DNA of 64,000 nucleotides from Marivita sp003149565 (GTDB taxonomy: Bacteria; Pseudomonadota; Alphaproteobacteria; Rhodobacterales; Rhodobacteraceae): assembly GCF_965216415.1 (NCBI RefSeq), contig NZ_CBDCFU010000002.1; one strand, written 5' to 3'. How positions within the stretch are numbered: position 1 is the stretch's first letter; every line of letters begins with the position of its first letter. The notes beneath the pieces were generated by a model. The model saw only the letters and a program-made list of their open reading frames with translations. It did not search any database and was not told the DNA's origin. Of this stretch, positions 16,313 to 23,830 are shown piece after piece. The position numbers were made by a program, and so were the translations under genes.

Positions 16313-17658
16313 AATTAGCAATGGCCAAGCAGGATTCCTACCTTGAAAAGCAACGCAACACCTACTTCGCTGTGATGAAAATACCCGCTGACGTAAGACC
16401 ATACTTTCAAGGGAAAACCCGGTTTAGCACTACCCTCAAAACAGGAAATCTCAGCGAGGCTAACCGGCGCAAATGGCACTTCATTGAGGTTTGGAAAGAA
16501 CAGGTAGCATTAGCGCGACGGACAAAGACAGGGACCGTCCCTGAAAGCATTGCAGAGCAAGCCGCACGTTATTCGCTTTGGCTGAGGCAGCATCAGGATG
16601 AAAACGGGGACGCAGAGTTCGCGCTGTTCAGCATTCTGGATGAAACAGTTTGGCGAGATTACGAGAAACGCGACGAGGCTTGGACGCCGCTACCACGAGA
16701 AGACACCACCAGACAAGAAAAGGAAGATTCTCTCCTCGCCTACAACATGGCAGTTAAGCAATGGACGGGGAGCTACGTTACAAATTGGCTGGATGATTAT
16801 GAAGCTGAGGCAAAAACCAAAGATGAGGCCCAGCGCGCATTGAAGATGTTCTATGAACGGTTTCCTCATCTTGATGATGTCACACGACACGAAGTTGAAG
16901 ATTGGGCCGAAGAGATGCTGCGGTCACGCTCTAGGCCGACAATTAAAAAACGGATAGGCTTCATTCGTGCGTACTGGGATTGGTGCAGCCATAGGAAGCG
17001 CGGCTACTTCCCAACAGAAAACCCTTTCGCAAAAGACCCTTTGCCCAAAGCGTCACGTGGGAAGAAAGCTGCAGCCCAAAGAGCACAAAGCAAACGCCCG
17101 GCATTCACACGTGAGGATTATTGGAAGTTCATTGACGCAGCGAGAGATGAAGAGATGGAAGACTTCATCAAAATAGCCGCTCACACAGGTTGCCGCATCA
17201 GCGAAATCATGCACTTCAAATTGGCCGATGTGGCCCATGATAGGTTCACAGTAGAGGACGCAAAATCCGAGTCTGGCTGGCGTGAAATCCCTATACACCA
17301 TGAAATCAAACCCGTTGTTGACCGCTTAGTTACCAGCTCGAACGACGGATTTTTGTTCTCAGGCCAAAAGGCAAACAAATACGGACAGCGCACCCAACGC
17401 ATGGGCAAGCGATTTGGCAGACTGATTAAGAGCGTGGGTAGCTACAAAACTGGTGTTGGGGCGCACAGTTTCAGACGGGCGCTTGCCACTATGATGCAAG
17501 AAAATGGCGTGGAAGAGCCAAAAGCAGCTGCCATCATCGGCCACGAGATCGGCACTATGACTTACGGCGTCTACGCTGATAGTCTTTCGTTTGCAGAAAA
17601 GAACGCGATCATTCAAAGTATTTCTTACAGGCAACCGAACGCCGTCGAGAACAAATAG
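16294..17658 (+). CDS. int: Tyrosine recombinase (island integrase)
   Basis: The product has up to 454 residues. The N-terminal third is a SAM-like/core-binding region (EKQRNTYFAVMKIPADVRP, YFQGKTRFSTTLKTGNLSEA). The catalytic domain starts near residue 265 and contains the first Arg in HTGCRISEIMHFKLADV, a Lys in the beta-hairpin (EDAKSESGWREIPI), H-x-x-R in HSFRRALATMM, the second His in IIGHEIGTMTYGVY and the Tyr nucleophile in YGVYADS. All catalytic residues are present, so the enzyme should be active. The ATG at 16294 lies inside the repeat at the left end; the ATG at 16321 (MAKQDSYLE) is an alternative. It integrates the element at tRNA-Glu. Confidence 0.92.
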   Translation: MGKMYGKLAMAKQDSYLEKQRNTYFAVMKIPADVRPYFQGKTRFSTTLKTGNLSEANRRKWHFIEVWKEQVALARRTKTGTVPESIAEQAARYSLWLRQHQDENGDAEFALFSILDETVWRDYEKRDEAWTPLPREDTTRQEKEDSLLAYNMAVKQWTGSYVTNWLDDYEAEAKTKDEAQRALKMFYERFPHLDDVTRHEVEDWAEEMLRSRSRPTIKKRIGFIRAYWDWCSHRKRGYFPTENPFAKDPLPKASRGKKAAAQRAQSKRPAFTREDYWKFIDAARDEEMEDFIKIAAHTGCRISEIMHFKLADVAHDRFTVEDAKSESGWREIPIHHEIKPVVDRLVTSSNDGFLFSGQKANKYGQRTQRMGKRFGRLIKSVGSYKTGVGAHSFRRALATMMQENGVEEPKAAAIIGHEIGTMTYGVYADSLSFAEKNAIIQSISYRQPNAVENK

Positions 17659-17668
17659 AAGGCAACAC

Positions 17669-19117
17669 ATGGCAGACGATGCGACCGACACGAACACCCA
17701 TAAGTTGCCTCAAGGTTTTAATGATCTGACACCACAAGTACGCTCTCGGTTCTATCGTCATGCCCCAGCGGAACGGACTGAGACTCATAAGGCTTGCCTT
17801 GATGCCATTCTGAACTCGGTCGTCAAATTCAATGATGGATACCTGACGTGCTTCGGTGACAACGCTCCAGTAGCGGGGAACTCGTTGGGTGCTGCTGTAG
17901 ACGCGGCGCAGCTGAATACTAGGTCCTTGAAACGCGGCGAGATCAAAAAGTTACTTCCTAAAGTCACATATGTTCAGAGACATGCCTACTACCCCGGTTT
18001 TCCTAGATTTTTGGCAGTAAACGGTGCAGTCACATTCAACACTTGGAAGCCTGCCCAACGCCTTCTAATCACCGAGGGCGATTTCAAGAAATGGATAAAA
18101 TCCAAGAAGCCTGTTGATAACTCACTCGATGGCCTTGAGGGGCAAGACTTCGCGTTTGTGTTTTCCTATGAGACTATGCCTCTGATGTGGGCAACCTTGA
18201 TGAAGATGCTATTCGGCAACGCGTTTTCGGCAGTAAAATCCGAGAACTGGTTAGAAGAGCAATGGGATTTTACGCGCTGGGCGGCATGTGTCGTTCACAA
18301 GCCCATGACGCGCCCTCTGTGGGCACCTGTGCTCCGATCTGTTCACGGTGTAGGCAAAGGCACCTTTGAAGCGGTCATGCGCGCACTCATGGGTTCTGCC
18401 GCTGTGAATACCGTTGCTAACCTCGAAGGCTTGACTGCTGAACATAATGGGGACGCTGCACTCACACGCTTGCTGGTTCTCAACGAAGTCTTACAGAAGG
18501 GCCGCGACACGAAGGCTGACCAACGTCTGAAGATGTTTGTAAGTGATCCGGTCATAGAGATTAACCGCAAACATGAACAGCGTTTCTTCACTTTGGCAAC
18601 ACACGCCACGATCCTTTATTCCAACTCTCGGACACCGTTTGTAGTGCCAAAGACAGAGCGTCGGTTCTGGGTGCCAGCATACAGGGAATATGACGTGGGC
18701 GAGGATCACGGGCAGGCATTTCATGCTGAAGGCAATGCGCACATCCGGGAAAACCTCAAGCACCCTGAACTGATTCACGAACTTCTTTGCTGGCTCAAAC
18801 TGATTGCCGATACGACACCTGCCAAATTCCTATCTGTAGCTCCCCCATCTGATGGCATTCAGGAAATGTACGACATTGTGTCAGAGGATAAACACGACGA
18901 CCTAAAAATGTGGCTTGAACAACTTGGCACAACCGATGCGGTGCAACTCGTCCAAGTGCAAGAACAGGTCAATGTTGTGCAGGGAGAACTGATTGACCTC
19001 TTAAAGCGCTTTGGCTTCCGAAATTGTCAGATGAAAAGCATAGGAAACAAAAAGGTCTGGACTAAAGCACCTAGCGGTCAAGGCCCGAAAACTCTCAGGC
19101 AGTATAACGCCACATGA
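17669..19117 (+). CDS. SF3-type primase/helicase, DUF5906-like replication protein
   Basis: The protein has 482 residues from the ATG at 17669, preceded by AGAAGG. The frame is open further upstream but overlaps the integrase gene there. The central ATPase shows LRSVHGVGKGTFEAVMRALM (a Walker A-like G-V-G-K-G-T), NVLKG-type motif LLVLNEVLQKGRDTKADQRL, SDPVIEINRKHEQRF and the sensor segment THATILYSNSRTPF, then ERRFWVPAY. This order is that of D5/DUF5906 primase-helicases in phages, satellites and integrative elements. The N-terminal 200 residues have no clear catalytic primase motif that I can point to. It presumably lets the excised element replicate. It starts 11 bases after the integrase stop. 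Confidence 0.75.
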   Translation: MADDATDTNTHKLPQGFNDLTPQVRSRFYRHAPAERTETHKACLDAILNSVVKFNDGYLTCFGDNAPVAGNSLGAAVDAAQLNTRSLKRGEIKKLLPKVTYVQRHAYYPGFPRFLAVNGAVTFNTWKPAQRLLITEGDFKKWIKSKKPVDNSLDGLEGQDFAFVFSYETMPLMWATLMKMLFGNAFSAVKSENWLEEQWDFTRWAACVVHKPMTRPLWAPVLRSVHGVGKGTFEAVMRALMGSAAVNTVANLEGLTAEHNGDAALTRLLVLNEVLQKGRDTKADQRLKMFVSDPVIEINRKHEQRFFTLATHATILYSNSRTPFVVPKTERRFWVPAYREYDVGEDHGQAFHAEGNAHIRENLKHPELIHELLCWLKLIADTTPAKFLSVAPPSDGIQEMYDIVSEDKHDDLKMWLEQLGTTDAVQLVQVQEQVNVVQGELIDLLKRFGFRNCQMKSIGNKKVWTKAPSGQGPKTLRQYNAT

Positions 19118-19567
19118 ACCCCAAGTGGTTGCGGGCAGTCCCAGAAAGCCCATTAAATTAAGGCAGTTACTGCATATGTATGACCCATATAATCGGTATA
19201 ACCCCCTCCAGATTTACTTCTTATTGGAACCCCTCAAGCATTCACCTCAAGACAAAGCGGTTGTTGAGACCGGGCCTGACAATTCGCCCCTTTAGATGAC
19301 GCTACACGGTGGGTCAGTCAGATAAGTCTTCTAGGCATACCATATTCAATTGTTGATATATGTTTTGCAGTTATCCACCAAAAGCACCCGGCCCAAAACC
19401 ATCAGACCCAGCATCCGCCCCACTGTGATTACCTTGGGGGTCTTGTAGTCACCTTATTCCTCTGTGGCCTTGATTTCCATTTGGAGGATACCTGCGCACT
19501 CGTACAGTTTTTAATCCGAGGCCTAGCCCAACCCGTATTCAAACCAAACAATGCAGGGAGCGGCCAA
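19118..19567. other. Non-coding stretch of the island, possible replication origin
   Basis: No convincing gene was found in these 450 bases. A 39-codon frame at 19176-19295 (MYDPYNRYNPLQIY...) lacks a good ribosome site. The DNA has AT-rich runs (CATATGTATGACCCATATAA; GTTGATATATGTTTTGC) directly followed by GTTATCCACC, one mismatch from a DnaA box. Position just downstream of the replication gene makes an origin possible, but this is inference. Confidence 0.3.
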
Positions 19568-19774
19568 ATGGGACATCACTCACCAAACAGTCAAATCTGC
19601 GCAACTTGCGAATTCTGGGTTGCTGGTCGTGAACTCCGAACAACATATGACACGCGCACTGAGGTCAGGACATTTCAGGCAAATGGGTTTTGCACAACAA
19701 CACAATCAAACAGATGTGCAAGTGGTACTTGCGGTGACTTTCTGGTGTGGTCAACCATCAATCAGACGAATTAA
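19568..19774 (+). CDS. Small Cys-rich (putative zinc-binding) protein of the island
   Basis: The 68-residue product from ATG 19568 is preceded by CAGGGAGCGG. It has two cysteine clusters: CATCEFWVAGRE near the N-terminus, and GFC...NRCASGTCGDF toward the C-terminus. The pattern C-x2-C-x-F-W followed by G-x-C and a late Cys pair is common in short phage and island proteins of unknown function and suggests one zinc site. A longer frame from 19481 exists, but the extension has no such conservation or ribosome site. Confidence 0.6.
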   Translation: MGHHSPNSQICATCEFWVAGRELRTTYDTRTEVRTFQANGFCTTTQSNRCASGTCGDFLVWSTINQTN

Positions 19775-19907
19775 GCCAATCAGGCGCACCAGATTGCCCT
19801 AGCCGGAAAATTGATTGATCACCTATCGGCCAAAGATCAAACTCAAGCATCAAAGCGAGCGACAGACCCACAAACACACCTAGGGTTATGTCTCGGAATA
19901 ATTTCAT
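19758..19907 (-). CDS. Putative 49-residue single-span membrane protein
   Basis: On the minus strand an ATG at 19907 opens a frame reading MKLFRDITLGVFVGLSLALM, then LEFDLWPIGDQSIFRL, with a stop at 19758. The first 25 residues form one membrane helix with a charged N-terminus; the rest is soluble. It overlaps the tail of the Cys-rich gene on the other strand by 17 bases. No clear Shine-Dalgarno is present, so this is tentative. Confidence 0.35.
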   Translation of the reverse strand: MKLFRDITLGVFVGLSLALMLEFDLWPIGDQSIFRLGQSGAPDWLNSSD

Positions 19908-20132
19908 AAAGTCACAGACTGATACCTTCGCCGCACACTGACGACAACATTTTGGGTGGTTTGAGCAATTTTTCTATTCTAGCATAAGGCCAGCAGGTGG
20001 GATAGCCACTGGCACCCTGCTCTGTGCGGCTTACCTGTCATGCCCCCGACAGATGAACCCACCTGCGACACTGTCTCAGTCGTCAATTAAGAAATCCACG
20101 TCAATAATGTGCAATTCAAACGCTAACGCAGC

Positions 20133-20747
20133 TTACCGGTATTGCCTTGAGTATTGGATGATCAAGTCTTCAGGCTCATTCGTGAACTCGGAGGCAATCT
20201 GAACCGCTTTCTCAAGTATCGCGACGGAGTAAGGTCCTGATAGCAATTGCGCCATTTTAGGTGCCCGGTTTGTTGCCGCACAAGCTGCAAAGTATGACCC
20301 GAAGTATGAAGCAAGCATTGGAGACAAAGCACCACCATTTGCGTTCACTGCTTTTGGCAACTCAGCTTCAAACTCTAAGCAAGCCATAGAAAATGACTTG
20401 ATCCGTGCCTTCTTTTCGGCATCACGCAAAGCAGGACTGTCATCTGCTTGAGAGAACTCTTGCAACACACCCGAAAGCACTTCGTGAGCATCTTGGACTG
20501 TTGCAGAAAAGAACTCTCTGGATTTATTGGGACGACCAAACAATTGTTCCAAAATTCTGTGCGCTTTGGCTTCGGCAGCTTCGACATCGGTAACTTGGAA
20601 ACTGTGTTCAAGCTTGAAGCTGGAGGCGACCCCAGTGGCAGATGAAAGTTCACGAAGTCTCTGCTCTGGCGAAGTAGTCGTTAAGCCAACCTTCACCAAG
20701 CCCGGCATCGAAGTGTTTGTCAGTATGTAAATCCAACCACTGTTCAT
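20133..20747 (-). CDS. GIY-YIG/T5orf172-type nuclease-domain protein
   Basis: The product has 204 residues. It opens with GWIYILTNTSMPGLVKVGLT, the GIY-YIG core in the variant form of the T5orf172/MUG113 group: W-I-Y, an L-V-K-V-G-L turn, and the Arg in PEQRLRELSSATGV. The later HSFQVTDVEAAEAKAHRILEQ carries the conserved Glu and His, and SREFF completes the domain near residue 85. The remaining 110 residues are helical without a recognised domain. Proteins of this class occur in phages and mobile elements as DNA nucleases or defence components. GAAGGAAG lies ahead of the ATG at 20747. It is transcribed opposite to the other replication genes of the island. Confidence 0.75.
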   Translation of the reverse strand: MNSGWIYILTNTSMPGLVKVGLTTTSPEQRLRELSSATGVASSFKLEHSFQVTDVEAAEAKAHRILEQLFGRPNKSREFFSATVQDAHEVLSGVLQEFSQADDSPALRDAEKKARIKSFSMACLEFEAELPKAVNANGGALSPMLASYFGSYFAACAATNRAPKMAQLLSGPYSVAILEKAVQIASEFTNEPEDLIIQYSRQYR

Positions 20748-20934
20748 CTGAACTTCCTTCAAGCAAGTTTCTCACAGATCAAGTGCTGCGCAATGGATAG
20801 CAAGTTCTGCAAAGGTGAGGAACCGACGAATGGCCCTCTTTTTACGCTGAATAATCTCGAACCAACCTTTCAGGCCACACACCCACCAGTGAGAGCGACT
20901 TGGGATTTTCCGCACACATAAAGGCACGGTTTTA

Positions 20935-21022
20935 ACGTAGAATAAGGGTATACCCACAGGACACATCGCAGATGCAGCCAAATCACGTAGAATTAGGGTT
21001 GTATACGCGCTATTTTCTACGT
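20935..21022. promoter_or_regulatory. Resolvase recombination site (res-like dyad) upstream of the serine recombinase
   Basis: A perfect dyad ACGTAGAA - 8 nt - GTATAC - 8 nt - TTCTACGT covers 20985-21022 and is centred exactly on GTATAC. A half-site with the same lettering (ACGTAGAATAAGGG then TATAC) lies at 20935-20953. The 38-bp symmetric site with a palindromic centre resembles site I of Tn3-type res loci, and the extra half-site could be an accessory site. It ends 46 bases before the resolvase start, so it probably also serves as operator. Confidence 0.6.
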
Positions 21023-21068
21023 ATGTATAGGTAGTCTTAAAATCATATTCCACACTTTGGAGGTAATC

Positions 21069-21623
21069 ATGGCTGTTTACGGATACGCGCGAGTTTCCAC
21101 ACTCTCACAGGATACAGATGTGCAGGTAGCCAAGCTGAAGGAAGCGGGCTGCTCAGTGGTCCGAACGGAAAAGGTCTCTGGTGCCTCACGCGATGGCAGA
21201 ACCGAACTGCAGACGATCTTGGATTTCATCACTGAGGGTGACACATTGGTGGCCTGCAAGCTGGATCGTCTTGGGCGTTCTACCCGTGACGTGCTGAACA
21301 TTGTTCACGAATTGGACCAAAAGGGTGCCTTCCTGCGTGTGCTCGACCGTGACATTGATACCAGTAAGCCTGAAGGCAAGTTGATCCTCACTGTGCTCTC
21401 TATGGTCTCCGAGATGGAACTTACACACATCAAGGAACGCCAACGGCTAGGGATTGAAGTTGCCAAGGCCAAGGGCGTCTACAAGGGTCGCTCCACTGCA
21501 ATCGACACTGACAAGTTGCTGGAACTCAAGGCCAAGGGTGTTGGTGCAACTGCTATTGCCAAGGAACTGGGGTGCACACGTTCTGCGGTCTACAAGGCTC
21601 TTGAGCGTATGCCGCAACAGTAA
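21069..21623 (+). CDS. Serine recombinase, resolvase/invertase family
   Basis: The protein has 184 residues from ATG 21069, preceded by TTGGAGG; an upstream TTG is less likely. The catalytic domain contains YGYARVSTLSQD with the Ser nucleophile, the Arg-rich DKLDRLGRSTRD-type segment (VACKLDRLGRSTRDVLNIV) and FLRVLDRDIDTSKPEGKLIL. The long E-helix SEMELTHIKERQRLGIEVAK follows, then a helix-turn-helix (GATAIAKELGCTRSAVYKAL) at the C-terminus. All active-site residues are in place. It should resolve or invert DNA at the dyad immediately upstream, or at the inverted repeat near 23.1-23.2 kb. Confidence 0.92.
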   Translation: MAVYGYARVSTLSQDTDVQVAKLKEAGCSVVRTEKVSGASRDGRTELQTILDFITEGDTLVACKLDRLGRSTRDVLNIVHELDQKGAFLRVLDRDIDTSKPEGKLILTVLSMVSEMELTHIKERQRLGIEVAKAKGVYKGRSTAIDTDKLLELKAKGVGATAIAKELGCTRSAVYKALERMPQQ

Positions 21624-21948
21624 TCCTGACTGATTTTGTAGCCATTACCTGTGGGGTTTCGCCTTAAACTGATGGGACCCTATAGATTATCAACCTATGG
21701 ATTTGCCACCGCAGGTTTCCGCCTCGGGCCTCAAGACAAGATTTTTAGTTTAGGTTTCTCCTGAGAACCCTTACCAAAGCGCCACCCAGATTTCAGAAAA
21801 AGAATTTCAAAAGAGCCTTGGATTTAACGCAAAGTTCAAGATTAACACTCACAACCCCGGCATTGTATTTCTATTTTTGAAAATAACAACTTACAGTTAT
21901 TCAATCCAAATTTACCGACGAGCAAAAAATCTTCACACACTTAGAAAA
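21624..21948. other. AT-rich intergenic stretch with no gene
   Basis: These 325 bases separate the convergent resolvase and glycosyltransferase genes. No open frame with a ribosome site is seen. The right half is strongly AT-rich, as in the glycosyltransferase gene next to it, so the composition break lies within this gap. Confidence 0.4.
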
Positions 21949-22995
21949 TCATCTTTTCGCCACTCGCAAAATCCCAGCCAGGTCCTGCTCTGATGAGAAT
22001 TTTTTACTTCTATCGTTATAGAAGAAGCCATTAAGAAAATCCTCTTCCAGCAGAGCTTTGTAATGCTTTCCTTGACCAACATGCTGCCCCCTATTTGCAA
22101 TGTAGCTTATCCCCTCTACACCACGCGTGAAAGGATAATGTAGAAACCCTGCAATACTTTCTGAAATTCTTATACGGCCATTAATCTTATGCGCACCCCC
22201 ATTGAAAACGAAGCCCCGCCGCCACTTAATAAGACCCAGCTTTGTGAGGTTTAATGCTCCTCGGAAATATGATTTAGCAAGGCGATCAATAGAAAGAGCG
22301 CGAATAAAATCAAATTCTCTGTAGATTCTGCTATCTAATGATAGCTCCGAACGCAATAACTTTGTGCAAAAGGGATTCAGGCCATTATATAGATTTCCAT
22401 TTAAGATTCTGAATCTTGGACCGCCGTGAAATGCTATTGGTGGAGATGGGAATTCTCTGGCAGAGGCACCAACAACGTGTCTCAATGCATATTCGCGCGG
22501 CCCATCGAAATATGGAAATGTGTCCCGCAATGACATCCCGTCCGCCCTATTATAAACATGTTCTCGGACAGCCATATCTCCATACATGTCAATCATTATA
22601 GTGGCAACAGCCTCGCACTGCTCCAACTCTAGAATATCTATATATTCAGAAAGTTCGCTGCAGCCCATAAAGACAAAATGCTCATCAACATCTGGCACCA
22701 AGGCCCATTTGTTGCAGGCATATTGATCAAGAATTTCAGATCGCCACAGTGATTTATCATTTAAGTAAATAGAATTGCACTTTGGGCAAAAAACTGTAAC
22801 ATCATCCTGTTGACGCAAGATATCTGATGTTTCATCCGTTGAACGATCGTCAACAAAAAAGAAGCTAACAGCACCAAGTTGGCGATAGTGCTGCAAAAAA
22901 TCCTCAACAATATTTGCTTCGTTGTGGATCAAAGTAACTATAGGTATGGAAGATGGGACAGATTTATCCCGTCCGATTAATTCTAGCGTATTCAT
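21949..22995 (-). CDS. Glycosyltransferase family 2/92-like protein, island cargo
   Basis: The product has about 348 residues. The N-terminus IPIVTLIHNEANIVEDFLQHYRQLG then FFFVDDRSTDETSDIL is the GT-A nucleotide-sugar site. VPDVDEHFVF near residue 110 is the D-x-D-like metal-binding motif, and a later His-rich region follows (HKINGRIRISE, AGFLHYPF). This combination is seen in the GT2/GT92-like (DUF23-type) cytoplasmic glycosyltransferases used in surface polysaccharide modification. No membrane helices are visible. AT content and codon choice (many AAT, ATA, TTA) are unlike neighbouring genes, a sign of separate acquisition. Start: ATG 22995; a GTG at 23001 is possible. Confidence 0.75.
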   Translation of the reverse strand: MNTLELIGRDKSVPSSIPIVTLIHNEANIVEDFLQHYRQLGAVSFFFVDDRSTDETSDILRQQDDVTVFCPKCNSIYLNDKSLWRSEILDQYACNKWALVPDVDEHFVFMGCSELSEYIDILELEQCEAVATIMIDMYGDMAVREHVYNRADGMSLRDTFPYFDGPREYALRHVVGASAREFPSPPIAFHGGPRFRILNGNLYNGLNPFCTKLLRSELSLDSRIYREFDFIRALSIDRLAKSYFRGALNLTKLGLIKWRRGFVFNGGAHKINGRIRISESIAGFLHYPFTRGVEGISYIANRGQHVGQGKHYKALLEEDFLNGFFYNDRSKKFSSEQDLAGILRVAKR

Positions 22996-23130
22996 TGGCA
23001 CAATCTGAAAAATTTACGTTTGAGTCGAAGAATCTACACGTGCAAACTGCCACCTCAACCCAAAATGTCAATCTGACAGTCTTCCCGTTGGCTTTGGGTC
23101 TCTTGTAGCCTCAAGGTCTATTGACCGTCG

Positions 23131-23243
23131 CACTATAGGGCACCTCTATAAATTAGAAAATTGGGCAAATAAGCACCTGGAAGTCGTTGATTTTATTGGC
23201 GTGGGAATTCTGACTCCAGAATTAATAGAGATGCCCTATAGTG
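23131..23243. repeat. 23-bp inverted repeat flanking 67 bases
   Basis: The sequence at 23131-23153 (CACTATAGGGCACCTCTATA...) recurs as its reverse complement at 23221-23243, with 21 of 23 positions matching. The right arm coincides with the last codons and stop of the zinc-ribbon gene. The left arm lies 130 bases ahead of the glycosyltransferase start. It could be a stem-loop, a small invertible segment or the end product of a partial inverted duplication. Confidence 0.6.
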
Positions 23244-23494
23244 CTCTTCCCACCCAGCAGAGCCTCACCAGAGCCGCCAACGTAGACGATCTGAAACTCT
23301 ATCTGCCCCCTAGGTCGATGACCGTATCTGATGACCTTGCAGCCAATACAGCGAAGCTGAGGCACCACATCAGACAAACACGCTTCCCACCCAAGGCGGT
23401 CTATCAAGGGTTTTACAGCTAGGAGAGTGTTGTAGCCACAAACCTTGCAGGTAACCGACAGGTGATTGTTCGAGATGCTGCCAAGCTGGGTCAA
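23222..23494 (-). CDS. Small zinc-ribbon-like protein at the right end of the island
   Basis: The product has 90 residues. Two Cys pairs are visible: CKVCGYNTLL at residues 16-25 and LRCIGCKVI near 48-56, separated by a helix (LIDRLGWEACLSDVV). This is the pattern of a treble-clef or zinc-ribbon protein that appears in alphaproteobacterial mobile regions. The start is TTG at 23494, supported by GGAG nine bases upstream. An in-frame stop (TAG) lies two codons before it, so no longer version exists. The stop codon lies in the inverted repeat described at 23131-23243. Confidence 0.55.
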   Translation of the reverse strand: MTQLGSISNNHLSVTCKVCGYNTLLAVKPLIDRLGWEACLSDVVPQLRCIGCKVIRYGHRPRGQIEFQIVYVGGSGEALLGGKSTIGHLY

Positions 23495-23541
23495 AGACTA
23501 TCACTCCGAATGAGTCGCCAACTGAAGCGGACGGTCCATAT

Positions 23542-23564
23542 ATGTATGGGAAAAATGCATGGGA
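23542..23564. repeat. Right internal repeat, putative integrase arm-binding site
   Basis: This 23-base motif matches 16290-16312 at 22 of 23 positions (two ATGGGA units around AAAA). It lies 51 bases inside the right core site, mirroring the 60-base spacing at the left end. Confidence 0.5.
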
Positions 23565-23614
23565 CATGTAACGCTAAATCTAGCGCTAACTATCTGAATT
23601 TTTGTGAAAAAATC

Positions 23615-23635
23615 AAAGTGGCAGCCCGTAGGGGA
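23615..23635. repeat. Right attachment site inside tRNA-Glu
   Basis: This 21-base sequence is identical to 16210-16230. All but its first four bases belong to the 3' part of the tRNA-Glu gene, so integration leaves the tRNA intact at this end. Confidence 0.85.
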
Positions 23636-23693
23636 ATCGAACCCCTCTTTCCAGGTTGAAAACCTGGCGTCCTAACCGATAGACGAACGGGCC
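23619..23693 (-). tRNA. tRNA-Glu (anticodon TTC)
   Basis: The minus strand folds as a complete tRNA: acceptor GGCCCGT pairs with ACGGGCT (one G-T pair). The anticodon stem CCAGG/CCTGG encloses loop TTTTCAA with anticodon TTC. The T-arm AGGGG-TTCGATT-CCCCT is present, and the 3' CCA is encoded. It is the integration target of the island, whose right repeat covers its 3' end. Confidence 0.96.
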
Positions 23694-23830
23694 ACTCTTG
23701 GTGAGCGGTGTTTAGGCAAACCAGCGCGGCCATGCAAGCGGAAATTCAATAGTTTTTGCGGTTTTTTTGAACTTCGCGATGTTATTTTTACCATTTGGTA
23801 AAATCATTAATTTTCAGACACTTATCAGCA

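Larger units (their letters stand above)
16210..23635. mobile_element. 7.4 kb integrative island in the 3' end of tRNA-Glu
   Basis: The element is bounded by a 21-bp direct repeat (16210-16230 and 23615-23635), the right copy being the 3' end of tRNA-Glu. An integrase gene sits just inside the left boundary. Cargo includes an SF3-type primase/helicase, a Cys-rich small protein, a GIY-YIG protein, a serine resolvase with its own site, a glycosyltransferase and a zinc-ribbon protein. Much of the interior is AT-richer than the flanking chromosome, most clearly 21.6-23.1 kb. No capsid, terminase or conjugation genes are present, so it is not a complete prophage or ICE. It resembles a phage-satellite-like or mobilisable island. 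Confidence 0.85.

Noticed and set aside
19176..19295. A 39-codon plus-strand frame after the primase gene (MYDPYNRYNPLQIY...)
   Set aside because: No Shine-Dalgarno at a usable distance and the product is too short to judge. The segment is better read as non-coding.
20772..21053. A 93-codon minus-strand frame between the GIY-YIG and resolvase genes
   Set aside because: It covers the symmetric resolvase site and the resolvase promoter region, and has no ribosome site or recognisable sequence.
23201..23422. A 73-codon plus-strand frame opposite the zinc-ribbon gene
   Set aside because: The minus-strand reading has two Cys pairs and a ribosome site ahead of its TTG, while the plus reading has neither.
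16210..23635. Reading the island as a known antiphage defence system
   Set aside because: A GIY-YIG protein and small zinc proteins alone do not make up any complete defence system that I recognise. A defence role remains only a possibility.
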